Source: Annona cherimola
Taxonomy: Eukaryota > Streptophyta > Magnoliopsida > Magnoliales > Annonaceae
Direction of reading: 5' to 3'
DNA: 64,000 nucleotides
Assembly: GCA_030490835.1 (NCBI GenBank)
Contig: CM059973.1
Span: 62,066,008-62,130,007 of the forward strand
Every line of letters starts with the position of its first letter. The stretch's first letter is position 1. The notes below the pieces were generated by a model. The model saw only the letters and a list, made by a program, of their open reading frames with translations, was not told the origin of the DNA and searched no databases. Positions 44,482-54,959 of the stretch are shown piece after piece. Both the position numbers and the translations under genes were made by a program.

Positions 44482-45574
44482 ATGGCCTGTTTTCGAGGTG
44501 TGACTGTTGCTGCTCTTCTGCTCTGCCTACTGATTCCCAGTCTGAGCACAGGTTTGTCACTTGTCCAACATCCCTGTGTTGTCAACGACACACACTTCCA
44601 TCTACCTTCTTGCTTATGATGGTGTGAAATCTAACGAAGGTGACCAAAACTTTTCTGCCTTTTATTATTTTATTATTAAAGGCGAAAAAAATGGATATGG
44701 TTTCGTAAAAGTGAATCTGCTTGCACATTTTACATTATTACACATAATGATTCAAATCGTGAAAGCATGGAAGTTTCATGTTTATCATCGATTTTTTAAA
44801 TCAATTTTAAATTATATATTTCTTAAATATGTAAACCATTTTCATGTTTATCTATGTGTATTTTATTTATGATTCCGAAAATTACATATATTGCAAACTT
44901 TTATACACCATATTTTTTTAAAAAAAATTTACAGTCATATATTTACTTTCGAAAGACTCTATTTTTACTAGTTACCATGAAAATGATTTTTTTATCAACA
45001 TGATAAAATAAGCGTTAAACATGATGAATGGTTTACGTTAAAAATTATATTTTGAAATAAAAAGAACTACAAGTATGCATAGCGCCTTCGTGCTAATTTA
45101 ATTATCGCCCTACAGTATATTTGCATTGTGAATTTTACTTTTCTCAACCAAAAGAAAAGCATTTTAATGCATCTTTAATCCTTTATTCACCGAAGAAAGT
45201 TCATTTGGCACTATCTAACAACTATCTCTATACACCCACATATTTTCTCATAATTTCCCGTCCCAATCTTATTTTTTTAATATCATTCTTATCGATGTTT
45301 CGATTAAAGCTGACATTGTGTTATGATCATTTCCTTCGTTTCACTTCGCGGCCGAACTTTTGGTGGACGAAAAGCATGCGGTCGTGACTTCGACATCGGA
45401 CCATGCGATGATGAAAAAACTTGTCACGTACAATGCCGGTATAGATACCCCAATAGTTATAGCGAATGCGAAAGTGATACCAGCGATCCTCGACGAGGAG
45501 GACGCTGTTGCTGCATCCCACCATATGAGCCAGTTATCAAAGGAAGAGCATTGCTATCGCAGCTGCTTATGTGA
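44482..45574 (+). CDS. Secreted cysteine-rich (defensin-like) peptide, two exons
   Basis: Exon 1 (44482-44551) encodes a signal peptide: MACFRGVTVAALLLCLLIP, with a hydrophobic Ala/Leu core. CACAG/GTTTGT is a good 5' splice site. Exon 2 (45375-45574) follows the only AG that keeps the frame open, giving an intron of 823 bp. The mature part begins with Cys and has eight cysteines spaced C-x8-C-x5-C-x3-C-x10-C-x12-CCC. C-x3-C in TCHVQC and the Gly before the last cysteines (GGRCCC) fit a plant defensin-like fold, although three adjacent final Cys are atypical. An intron near the signal-peptide border is normal for this class. Total 89 residues. A likely role is defence or signalling outside the cell, inferred from class only. 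No transcript evidence is available here. Confidence 0.72.
44790..45060 (+). repeat. Dispersed AT-rich repeat, copy 1 (in the peptide-gene intron)
   Basis: It shares ordered words with 48176-48430 and 49430-49690: TTCATGTTTAT, ATTACATATATTGCAAACTTTTATA, then ATATTYACT..GAAAGA and a CATGATAAAA(C/T)AA...GTTAAA ending. Copies are perhaps 65-75% alike, so it is an old family or a duplicated intron segment. Confidence 0.55.
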
Positions 45575-45605
45575 CTACCCTATCTACAATTTTAATATAC
45601 ATGCA

Positions 45606-45611
45606 AATAAA
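45606..45611 (+). terminator. Possible polyadenylation signal of the peptide gene
   Basis: AATAAA lies 32 bp after the stop codon. Plant signals are loose, so this is only suggestive; another AATAAA lies at 45801. Confidence 0.4.
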
Positions 45612-46024
45612 TAGCTAGCTGGCTAGCTCTGCAGCTCTACTCGTCTGCTCAAAATAATGTATACAAGTGTGCTTAATTAATCAGAATATGATATATCCAT
45701 GCTTTGTGCATGTGATGCAATTCCATGAGGTTCTCATCTACGAATATTTGTGCAATCATGTTTCCCCTGTTGTTCTTTACAACTACCTGCTTGCTTTGGA
45801 AATAAAAGAAAAGAGAAAGAAAAAAGAAAAAAGAAAAAGTTCATCCAAAGAAATGGATTCCATTTTGTAAAGAAAACGTGAAAAAACCTTTGCAAAGATT
45901 TTTTTTTTTTTAAAAAAAATCTCCAATGAACATTGGTGTAAATTAGAGAAGCTTGAAATGCATGAACATAAAAAACCTCTTTCTGCAATTTCCATTACAA
46001 AGGAATGGTTATGTAAGGGATATG
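45612..46024. other. 3' flank of the peptide gene
   Basis: Non-coding. Text near 45750-45865 (CAATCATGTTT, TTGTTCTTTACAACT, AAATGGATT) reappears at 53702-53760, which marks the 3' flank of a duplicated copy. Purine-rich AAAGAAAAGAGAAAG runs lie at 45808-45840. Confidence 0.5.
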
Positions 46025-46029
46025 CTTAA

Positions 46030-46280
46030 ATGCACCCGTGTGTACTTAGGCTCGATGCACCCGTGTGTATTAATCTATTTCTTCTATCTTTTTTAAAAAA
46101 TTTATATAATTGCAAACTACTAAAAATGCTTTTGATTTTAAAAAATTCAAAAAAATATCTATAAACCTCCAAAATTGTAAAATTGATACACATGTTAAAT
46201 ACATTTAGATTAACAATTCTACAAAAAATATTTTAAAAAATATTAAAAAATAAGTATTTGCATCCTGGGTGCGCCAAAGC
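46030..46280. mobile_element. MITE-like foldback, copy 1
   Basis: AT-rich sequence with GCACCCGTGTG near the left end and CCTGGGTGCGC near the right end. Inner words such as ACACATGTTAAATACATTTAG and AATTCTACAAAAAATATT are shared with copies at 46392 and 53341. The ends are not sharply defined. Confidence 0.5.
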
Positions 46281-46391
46281 TAAGTACGCAGAGTGCATAG
46301 CATCATGTCTCATTATGTAATAAGGTTGTTATTTGGTGCACTCGGGTGTATAAAATCGGTTGTCGATTATATATATGTGTTTTGTGAATGT

Positions 46392-46725
46392 TGATACAGT
46401 GCACCCAGGTGCTTTAACCTATTTTTTTATTTTTTGAAATTTTTTTATACAACTATTAATCTAAGTATATTTAACATGTATATTAAGTTTTATTATTTTT
46501 GAATATTTTTGGATTTTTTATTTTTAAAAATTAGTAGCATTTTAGTAATTTAAAACGCCACTGATTTTCAAAAATAAAAAATATTTAAAAATCTCCCAAA
46601 ATGTAAAACTTGATACACATAGATTAATAGTTGTATAAAAAATATTAAATATACTTCCGCTAATAATTGTATAAAAAAAATTTCAAAAAATTTTAGAAAA
46701 TAAGTTAAATTCACCCGGATGTATT
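46392..46725. mobile_element. MITE-like foldback, copy 2
   Basis: Inverted halves: TTTTTTATACAACTATTAATC with AGTATATTTAACATG on the left, and their complements near 46615-46680 on the right. It is bounded by GTGCACCCAGGTGC and CACCCGGATG. No ORF. Confidence 0.6.
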
Positions 46726-47039
46726 TAGGTATTTCCGTTCACCGGATCTGTCTTCGTACCGTAGACGGTCATATAAGCTGGGCCGGTTCACCGTTACTTC
46801 CGAGCTCGAGTCGCTGCACGCATGTCATGGGTGACTTTTGAGCTCAGGCTCTTTTAAGTTTTATATTGACATCGACTCAAAAATTGCAGGCGTGGCCATG
46901 GTACCCTTGGCATGACGGCACAAGCGTTTGCCCCTCGAGTTAGGTATGCTCGGCTTGAATGGCGGCAGAAGCAAAAAGGCATGAGTTGTGGCGTTTTTCT
47001 TCCCAAGTTGTGCGAGTGATTGATGATGGTTCAGAAAGA
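46726..47039. other. GC-richer unidentified stretch
   Basis: 46740-47000 is clearly richer in GC than its surroundings (CGAGCTCGAGTCG, TGGCATGACGGCAC), as in a piece of old LTR or a gene fragment, but no frame gives a recognisable product. Confidence 0.3.
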
Positions 47040-47375
47040 TTTGTTTCAGAAAAAATATAAATGGTTAGATGTCTGCATGGGAAAATTTTGAGATGTGTTT
47101 GGAAATGGATAAAACTTTTGATGAAAATTTCGAAAGACTAGAAGTCGTCAAATGATGTGATATGATAGAAGTAATATGAGTAATAAATAGGATAAATTTT
47201 AAATAGATAAGTTAGTTATGTTGGTAGTTGTGTAGAAATGATTGAAAAGTAGAGTAGTTGTATAAAAAATGTGAAGAAATGATTAAAAAATAGAGTAGTT
47301 GTGGAGAGTGAAAAATTTTAAATTAAAAAGTTTTAACTTGACAACTTTTACTTATCACCAAACACACCTTTGGTA
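47040..47375 (-). repeat. Dispersed MITE-like repeat (inverse of 31745-32390)
   Basis: Its reverse complement has GTGTTTGGTGATAAGTAAAAG, then TTTTTCACTCTCCACAACTAC and TATTTTTTAATCATTTCT. This follows the order GATGTTTGTTTCCACTAAG, TTTTCACTATCCACGACTAC, TATTTTTTAATTATTTCT at 31745-31830. Weaker relatives lie near 48975-49200 and 52915-53110. Confidence 0.55.
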
Positions 47376-48175
47376 AAATGTCTCCAGAGTTGATCATAAA
47401 AGAAATGTTTGAGATAATTATAATATAAATCAAAAAAATTTGCAGGCGCAGCTTTTTAGATGAGATCTTAATGCCGTTAACTTATGCTATGAAATTATCA
47501 ATGGGCCACTATCCATAGTACGCTAAGCATAATCAATTACTTTATTTGGTTACTTCACTAATTCACCAAAACTAATATGCATGTGGCCATGATATATAAT
47601 AAATGTTAAATTTATAAATTTGTTAAGAAAATCCTATATTGGACTACTTAAAAGTTTGTGAGAGTTTTTTTATTATTTTTTATACTTGAAATATAAGTAA
47701 TCTTACTTAACTTCCTCAAGTTTTAAGCTTCTGATGAATGATGCAAAATTCAATCTCTTTATTATATTTAACCTTATTCTTTTAGCTAGGAAAACCAAGT
47801 TTCATCTACATCAATTATGTGTATAGGTCCTAGATCAAAAAATTATGTGTATAGGCCACATTTGCTTAAAAATGAATATATTTGTGTGTAAATTAAGAAA
47901 AATAATTAGATGTATTCATACATATATTAGAATACATATACAATCATGCTAAATAGATGAAAGGGTTTAAATTATAATATAAATAATGTTAAATACAACA
48001 AATGAAATGAATTTTTTATCAACTATCAAGGTATTAAAAACGAAGAAGGTACATAGAAAAATGTTTCAAAGAAGCATAGCCCTTAAATATAGATATATCT
48101 ATATCAACTAAATGAAGAATGATTTAATACTTATGTAAGCATGAAAGCCTACATGGTTACTCTTTTTTTTTTTAC
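47376..48175. other. AT-rich intergenic DNA
   Basis: No ORF and no structure beyond low-complexity AT runs. I see nothing to annotate. Confidence 0.4.
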
Positions 48176-48430
48176 TTTTATTTTTAAAAAATTTGTATAA
48201 TTTATCATGTTTATTCATGGTTCCAAAACTTACATACATTGCTAACTTTTATATACTGTACTTGTAGTATATATTTTTAAAAATTTGTAGCAGTTAGATA
48301 TTCACTCCTAAAAAATATTATTTTTTACAAGATATAAGTTTCTAATAAAAATTATTTTGAATAGCATGATAAAACAAGATGTATTAAATAAATCCATGTT
48401 GATTTAGATTTTAAAATTATTTTTCAAATT
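48176..48430 (+). repeat. Dispersed AT-rich repeat, copy 2
   Basis: It follows 44790-45060 in order: TTATCATGTTTATTCATGGTTCC, ACTTACATACATTGCTAACTTTTATA, AAGTTTCTAATAAAAATTATTTTGA, CATGATAAAACAAG. Confidence 0.55.
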
Positions 48431-49429
48431 TTGAAAATTAAGAGTAAGTATGGATGCTTCAATACTTACATAAGTATTGAATCATCCCTCTAAATAAATA
48501 TAGGGTTTCAATTCAATAAAAGTAATCGATGAATTGGAATTTATAAAACCTCTCTATATGATATTCACTCCACCCATAGTATTTATAATTATTTGTTTAA
48601 ATTGAAAATAAGTTTGATGTAAGTCAAACCTTGTTAGGCCCTTTTGATGAAAGTATGAAATCAACACAACAAAATTGTTTGACTTATAAACCATTTAAAG
48701 CTTTTAATTTAAAATCGAAATCATTCTTTATATAAATAAATGAATTTATAAATTATTCTTTACACATGGATATGGATCTTAATATTTTTATAATTTAGAC
48801 ATGCTTATATATTTTTTAAAAAGGTATGACCCACTCTAAAATTTGATTGAAATTATTTGTGATACTTTTATAAAACAAATGATATTAAATAATATAACCA
48901 ATGAATTTTGACTATCATCAATAATGGACCCCAATTGTAGGGTTTTATGAATTCTAATTCATCGTAGTTTTTAAGGTCCATTTTTTAATAGGTCAAAGAA
49001 GTAAGAAAAAATTTTCTAGGATAAGCTTTGAAAAGTGAGAGTATAACAAATAAGATAATTGTATAAAAAATATAAAAAATAATTAGAATACAGAGATGAT
49101 AATAATAGAAAGAACTGAGTATATAAAATGTCATAAAAGTCAAAAAAATGTGCAAAAAAGTGAAAATTTTATTCCCTTTTACCAAATGCGAAACAAACTT
49201 TCAAAGTTTGAAACCCATAAATATAATATAATTTACTATATATTACTTATCATCCTAATGTGATTTCAATTGTTAAGAGGGAATCATATATATAATAATT
49301 TTCATGATTTAGTTTACTGCATTTTAGTTATTAAAAAAGAATATTTAAATTATTTCAAGGATAATATTTCAATACGTGCACAGGCTTCGTTGAGCCTCCA
49401 TGAATCTCCATACTTTTTATCTTCAAAAT
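48431..49429. other. AT-rich intergenic DNA with MITE-like remnants
   Basis: No ORF. 48540-48920 has the style of non-autonomous DNA elements (CTCCACCCATAGTATTTATAA, TATGGATCTTAATATTTTTATAA) and resembles 34020-34390. 48975-49200 resembles the repeat at 47040. Ends cannot be fixed. Confidence 0.35.
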
Positions 49430-49690
49430 TTATTTTTAAATCAAGATTATTACGTTTATACATGTACATTCATTACGATCCCAAAAATCACATTTATTGA
49501 AAACTTTTATGTACATATACATGCCACGCATTTTTCAAATAATTTAGTGATATATTAATTTTCAAAAGGTGCTTTTTATATAAAATATAAGCTTCTAATA
49601 AAATGTTTTTTGATAGAATCATAAAACAACACATGTTAAACAAAGTAAATTGCTCAGATTTAGGGAAATTTTAAATAAAAAACAAAACGC
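49430..49690 (+). repeat. Dispersed AT-rich repeat, copy 3
   Basis: It repeats the order of copies 1 and 2: CATTACGATCCCAAAAATCAC, ATTGAAAACTTTTATGTACA, AAGCTTCTAATAAAATG, ATCATAAAACAACACATGTTAAAC. Confidence 0.55.
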
Positions 49691-50789
49691 TGCAAATTAT
49701 TGGTCTTATTTTGATTATTTAACTAGATTCCTAGATTGGATATTGGCACATGTTCTTTCTATAAGGCTCCATAAAAATAAAAAAAAATAAAAAGTCCTTT
49801 CTATAAGCCATGAAATGGTAAGCGTGGCCCACCTCCAGGCCCCCAACGCTTCTATAGAGGTATTTTGGTTATTTCAATAAAATTTTAATGCCCATTAGTA
49901 TACCCTTAATCGGGAGATAAGCCTACAATTCAGGTAAACCATGTAGGTAAGGTTACAATTTTTTCAAAAGTAGTAATATCCTTGCAATTTCACCCAAACT
50001 ATATAGGTATTGATGCAAAAACCTAAAGAGACATTTGCTACAAATGAGAAAATTAATATTGAAATTTGAAGAAGTAAAGTTATTATATGTTGAAAATGAG
50101 AAAAAAAACATTTAAGGACAACAGAAGTTTTTGAATGGACCCATCAAATCCTATCAATCTTGTCTCTTGTTCATCCAATCATTTTCAATGGACCTGTGAA
50201 ATCCTATCAATCTTTCTCAGAAAAAGACTAGCCACTTAATAAGTTCTGATTAAATTAGACAAAACATAGATCCAATTTTGATCACATTTGGCAAGATTGA
50301 TGAATTCGGGCGAATTTGTTCTATTCGGCTGTATGAAGTTTAACATTCTCTAAAATAGAATCCCGCATTTGAGCCATTGATTTCATGCGTGTAAAGCATT
50401 CTGTTTTACCTCTCTTCAAATTAAGGAAAACACTTCTTTCGTAAAGAAGCTCTTGAATCTTCTTGATGGGCATGTAGAACAGATAAATGAGGTCACATTC
50501 GAGGACATTTCACATATATATACGCAAACGTATGCGGCACAAAGCGTAACTAATTGATGGAGAGTGTAAGGAGAAAAGTGGGAGAAACTACGTTCACCCG
50601 TACTTCTGAAATTCTTAAATTGCTTGATGAGTTTGATGAGAGCACCGTCTCATTAGGCAATCGAATCGAAATCTTTTGTTGAAGAATTAGTCCACATTAA
50701 TTCCATTGAAAAAACAATATAAATCTGTGTTTGTTTTGCCTGCAGCACAATATATACACCTTCACCAATACTCGCATAGATGCAGAGCA
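49691..50789. other. Intergenic DNA upstream of the decayed peptide gene copy
   Basis: No supported ORF. Words just before 50790 (GCAGCACAATATATACACCTTC) match the 5' flank of the intact peptide gene at 44416-44440, so the duplication includes promoter-proximal DNA. Confidence 0.45.
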
Positions 50790-51745
50790 ACGTCTTGTTT
50801 TCGTACCGCGACTGTTGCTGCTTTTCTTCTTTGATTAATCATTCGCGGTCATTGTGGAAATATGACCCGTTTGTTGCTAATCTAACTTAGCTAAGCGTGC
50901 ATCTTTTTTGAGCAGCTCCATTAAGGCACTTGCACTTTGCTATTTTTGTTGGGTCAAAAACCAGATTGCGAAGCACAAATCACAGAGAGACACAGGACGA
51001 ATCAATCCTAATTTTTTGTTTCTTTCTTTCTTTTTCTTTTTTTTTAGCAAAGAAATCAATCCTAATTAAGTACACTAGTGTAGGCCACAAAACCCAGTTT
51101 CTAAGCTCCATCCTAATAACTTCGGTGGCAGCCAAAATTAGGTGGATCATGGTGCAAGATATCTTACATGATCCTAGTCGTGTCTAGATGGATCATCCAG
51201 GGTTCTTTTCTGGCTTTTTAAAAAAAAAAAATTTGATTTTAAAATGATGAAAAAAGTTTTAAAAAAACTTAATGCATAAGTAAAAGCGCGGCCCTCAATT
51301 TTTGTATACATGAAGTCCAGTCAAAGTCTAACAATTCAAGAGGCATTTTTTTCATTTTAGAAAAATTGACTCTAGTTTCGATAAAAATAATGCAAAAATG
51401 AAATCCTCAAAGGGACATGTGTAAAGAACCTGATTCTTTTAACCGAAATTGGTGTGCGCATAAGACTCCCAGGAAATTACATTAAGGCTAAGGATGCATG
51501 CGAACTGTTCTTAATTAATTACCCTAAAAATACATACTTGGTTGGCAGAAATTTAGTTGTGTATAATTAATAATTTTCCATTCGAACATCCAGGACGGGT
51601 CTATCGAGAAAGGGACGGATGCGTAGACATTGGACAATATTGCATGAATGGAAAATGATGTGCCATTATAAAGGAGTGAATCCTCACGAGGCATTCGACC
51701 AACCCGATCTTCCTCGTTGGTGCTTAAAAGTCTTCTTAGTACCAA
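50790..51745 (+). pseudogene. Decayed paralogue of the cysteine-rich peptide gene
   Basis: 50790-50857 aligns with exon 1 of the intact gene: CTTGTTTTCG, ACTGTTGCTGCT, but the start codon is ACG and a TGA interrupts the signal peptide at the position of its second Cys. About 51598-51745 aligns with exon 2: it reads CVDIGQYCMNGK and, after a frame change, MMCHYKGVN, comparable to the intact DIGPCDDEKTCHVQC. Only part of the cysteine pattern survives. It cannot make the peptide. The reading is from short alignments by eye, firmer for exon 1 than for exon 2. Confidence 0.6.
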
Positions 51746-51796
51746 AAGCTAGCTAACTTAATATGTCTGGCCCCAAATCTGACTATTGGGTAAAAT

Positions 51797-52881
51797 TAGG
51801 GGTGCAACTTGGGTTATATTGTACCGAATTTTGATGAACTCAAACCCTAAGTCCGCCGAGTTTAGGTGAACCGAAACTCTAACTTTAATATTAGAATTCG
51901 GGTTCGGATCGAGTTAGCACTACTTTCGGTCCTAGTTTTGAGTTGAAATTCAGGTCACTTTCAAACCAATATACATTGAAATCACCAATAGAGATAATGA
52001 ATTTATTAAACATTATTGTATTCGCACATGAATAATTTACACATACTAACCGAGGCGTGCTCGGTTGGTGGCCGCAGCCGTAATAGAGCTTTGACGGGGC
52101 TGCGGTCGTGGGTTTGAATCCCACGCTGGGATTTCGGCCCGGAAAAATAGTGTGGGAGCTGTTATCTCTCTTTGGCCGGGTGAAAGTCGTGTCTTCCTAA
52201 TTCTTTAGTGGAGCTGTGTCTCCAGATTTTTTTAGAGGAGTTATGTATCTCCGTATTTGTAAGAATGTCTCAGAACTACAATGTAATATGTGTTGAGATG
52301 TATGTAAATATAACCATAAAAAAAAAAATTACACATAAATATATTTACATGTCTTATAATATCTTTAATTTTAATGAAAGTTGGTGTTTTAATTAAAAGA
52401 TATTTCTAAATACAATAAACATAGTGAACTTATACATAACAATCAATATAAGAAAAATAAATGAGATTATGTGAAATAACTATCTGAAGTTTAATGAAAT
52501 CGAAACTTATGTATCTCATAATTAATCAATATATATGTAATAATTTTAAAGAATTGATATATTTATAATTATTTGCAAATAAAGTTAATGTAGATGTAAT
52601 ATATTCAATTTTATGAACAAATGTACATAACAATTAGGTTTTAGAATAAATATTTTATAGTTTAATTAAGTAATGATTATATGAAATAATTTGTATCACA
52701 ATTATAGTTAAAATACTTAATGCGTAATTAAATATAATTATTTTAATAAATTAGAGAAAATATTAGTTTAGGTTTTGGTACCGGGTTGATATAAATTCGG
52801 TATCGATTTCGAATTTTCTTGAATCAGATTGAAATCAGGTCGGGCATGTTTGAACAGACTCAGTACCAAGCTACACCCCTA
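51797..52881. mobile_element. hAT-like non-autonomous element carrying a SINE
   Basis: Terminal inverted repeats TAGGGGTGCAACTTGG (left) and, as reverse complement, TAGGGGTGTAGCTTGG (right). The flanking 8-mers GGTAAAAT (51789-51796) and GATAAAAT (52882-52889) differ at one position. No transposase frame. It is related to the element at 33448-34673. A SINE lies inside at 52046-52328. Confidence 0.8.
52046..52328 (+). mobile_element. tRNA-derived SINE
   Basis: The head resembles a tRNA gene: an A-box-like TGCTCGGTTGG (52059-52069) and a B box GGTTTGAATCC (52111-52121) for RNA polymerase III. About 200 bp of unrelated body and an A-rich tail follow. TTACACATA repeats on both sides (ending 52045, and at 52329-52337), consistent with a target duplication of 9-12 bp. 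It has no coding capacity and depends on a LINE. Confidence 0.88.
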
Positions 52882-52889
52882 GATAAAAT

Positions 52890-53340
52890 CCTTAGAGCTT
52901 TATACTTGGAGCATGTTTGTTTAGGAGGGAATGAAAAATGTGAACACAAAATTAATATTCAACCACCTTAGTTTTTTATATTCCAATTAATTCTGTATTT
53001 TTCCAATCATTTTCTATTATTTTCTAAAACAACGTTATTTATTTTTCTTCATTCACATTTTACTCGGTCACGTAATTTTCATTTCCATTTTTCTCTTGAC
53101 AAACTTACCTTTATAATTAAATGTCTAATCCCTTCAAGAATCCACGTGGGATAACCCAACAATAACTATTATCGTGTTGTTACCTCCCATTGCTGATTTC
53201 TATGCGCGTTCCAAGATGCAATGCAAATAGCTCCTGCCTACAAATGGCCAACAAGCATGTGCGAGGTCGATATCTGAGCAGGTCTCGTATGGTCTCGTAA
53301 ACAGATGAATAAAAAGCTCGGATTCTGATTCTATGCTTTG
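52890..53340. other. Intergenic DNA
   Basis: AT-rich; 52915-53110 resembles the dispersed repeat seen at 32090 and 47040. No ORF. Confidence 0.35.
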
Positions 53341-53614
53341 GAGGGTACATATACTCATTTTTTTAATTTTTTTAAAACTTTTTTATGAAACTGTTAATCT
53401 AAATGTATTTAATATTTATATACATTTTTATCATTTTTAGAAATTTTAAATGTTTTTTCAGATTTTTAAAAATCGGCGGCATTTTTAAAAAACTGAAAAA
53501 ATCTAAAAATCTCCAAAAATGATAAAAAAATTTATATACATGTTAAATACACTAAGGTTAATATTTGTATAAAAAAAATTAAAAGAAATAAGTATATGCA
53601 CCTAAGAGCATTGA
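53341..53614. mobile_element. MITE-like foldback, copy 3
   Basis: Near-perfect hairpin: GTACATATACTCATTTTTTTAA at the left end pairs with the complement of AAATAAGTATATGCACC at the right end, and AAATTTTAAATG... meets its complement at a centre near 53475. It is related to copies at 46030 and 46392. Confidence 0.7.
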
Positions 53615-53989
53615 ATCAGAATCCAAAAAGCTCCCTATCATATACATATGTTATACGATGGCTTCCTTAAATAAGACTTACTAATCTACCAAAAAGTATT
53701 CAATCATGTATTTTGCATTGTTCTTTACAACTGCACGAGAAGACGACCGTAGAAATGGATTGCATCCACGGGTGCACACTAGGTGGGGTTGTTCCTCACT
53801 TGGACTGGTCTGGCATTAGTAAAAACCTGATTTTGGACTTTTCGAAAAAGTACTTAATACTTTTCCGTATGGGATTTGGTTTGGTCCGGAACTGATTGGT
53901 ACCGAGTTTAGGAAAACCTAAATCACTCTTTAAAAAAACAGCCCGAAATTGCATGCATAAAAGAAGGCAAATTTTTTGTGATGAGACCC
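53615..53989. other. 3' flank of the decayed peptide gene copy, up to the duplication breakpoint
   Basis: 53702-53760 (CAATCATGTATTTTGC, TTGTTCTTTACAACTGC, AAATGGATTGC) matches the 3' flank of the intact peptide gene at 45755-45865. From 53771 to the abrupt junction at 53990 I see nothing to annotate. Confidence 0.5.
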
Positions 53990-54634
53990 TTCTTTATTAT
54001 ATTTAACTGTCTCTAGACCCGATATATTGTTCAGTGTTTGTATGTGTTCTAGATTTAAATCATGTCCAAAAGAATCACATTTGGTAGCTGTAAAAAGAAT
54101 TTTCAAATATTTAGTAGATACTACCAACATAGGACTTTGGTATTTAAAGGGTTCTAATTTTGATCTAATCGGCTACTCAGATGCGGATTTTGCCAATTAC
54201 AAGGTAGATAAAAAAAGACTAGTAGAACATATCAATTTCTTGGGAACATGTTGATTTCATGGTTTTCAAGAAAATAAACTAGTGTTGCTCTGTCCATGGC
54301 GGAAGCTGAATACATTGCCGCCGGGAGCTGTTGTGCCCAATTGCTTTGGATGAAACAACAACTTAGGGATTATGGCATGAAATTCAAAGATATACCTATT
54401 AGATGTGATAATACAAGTGCAATATGTTTGACCAAAGTACTGTATTCTATGACCAAGCATATAGACTTAAGACATCATTTTATCAGAGAGCATGTTAAAA
54501 ATCATGATATATGTCTTGAGCATGTTAGAACCGAAAATCAATTTGCAGATATTTTTACAAAGCCTTTGGCAAAAGAATCATTTTTCAAAATAAGAAATGA
54601 AATGAATATGATAGACACAAGTCAAGATGGGTGG
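53990..54634 (+). pseudogene. RT/RNase H 3' remnant of element 2, copy B
   Basis: Truncated at the duplication breakpoint just after the reverse transcriptase catalytic region. It keeps [18 protein letters not shown], the [14 protein letters not shown] part of RNase H and ends [13 protein letters not shown]. It carries the same stops as copy A (near 54252 and 54275). Confidence 0.9.
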
Positions 54635-54959
54635 AAATTTTTTAATTTGACTTGGGACTTCGCCGAAGCCAAGTCAACTTCAGCTTACCCTAGTCGACTT
54701 CACCGAAGTCGACTTCGACTAGGGTTCGAAGTCGACCTCGCCATGTGTGCTGTTTCCTCTTCCTTCTCCTTCTTCTTCTCTTCTTTCTTCCTTTCTTCCT
54801 CTCATTTCTCTTTTTCCCGCGGCAGGTTTCTTCCCTCTCTCCTTGTATTCTCTCTGCTACTTTCCCTTTCTCTCACAGCTTTCTCTCTCTCGCTTGAGTT
54901 TCACCCTCTCCGTCTCACTGTTTCTCTTTCTCTCACAACTGCTCTCTCTGTCCTACCCA
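54635..54959 (+). other. Leader with hairpin array and pyrimidine tract, copy B
   Basis: Same as 24196-24520: GTCGAC units at 54650-54744 and a CT-rich tract up to the third ORF start. Confidence 0.6.

Noticed and set aside
45323..45574. Peptide gene starting at the ATG at 45323 without an intron
   Set aside because: That start gives no signal peptide; the splice from 44551 to 45375 gives a good one and joins directly to the first cysteine of the mature part.
52046..52130. tRNA gene
   Set aside because: A and B boxes are present, but the sequence does not fold into a complete tRNA and continues into a SINE body with an A-rich tail and target repeats.
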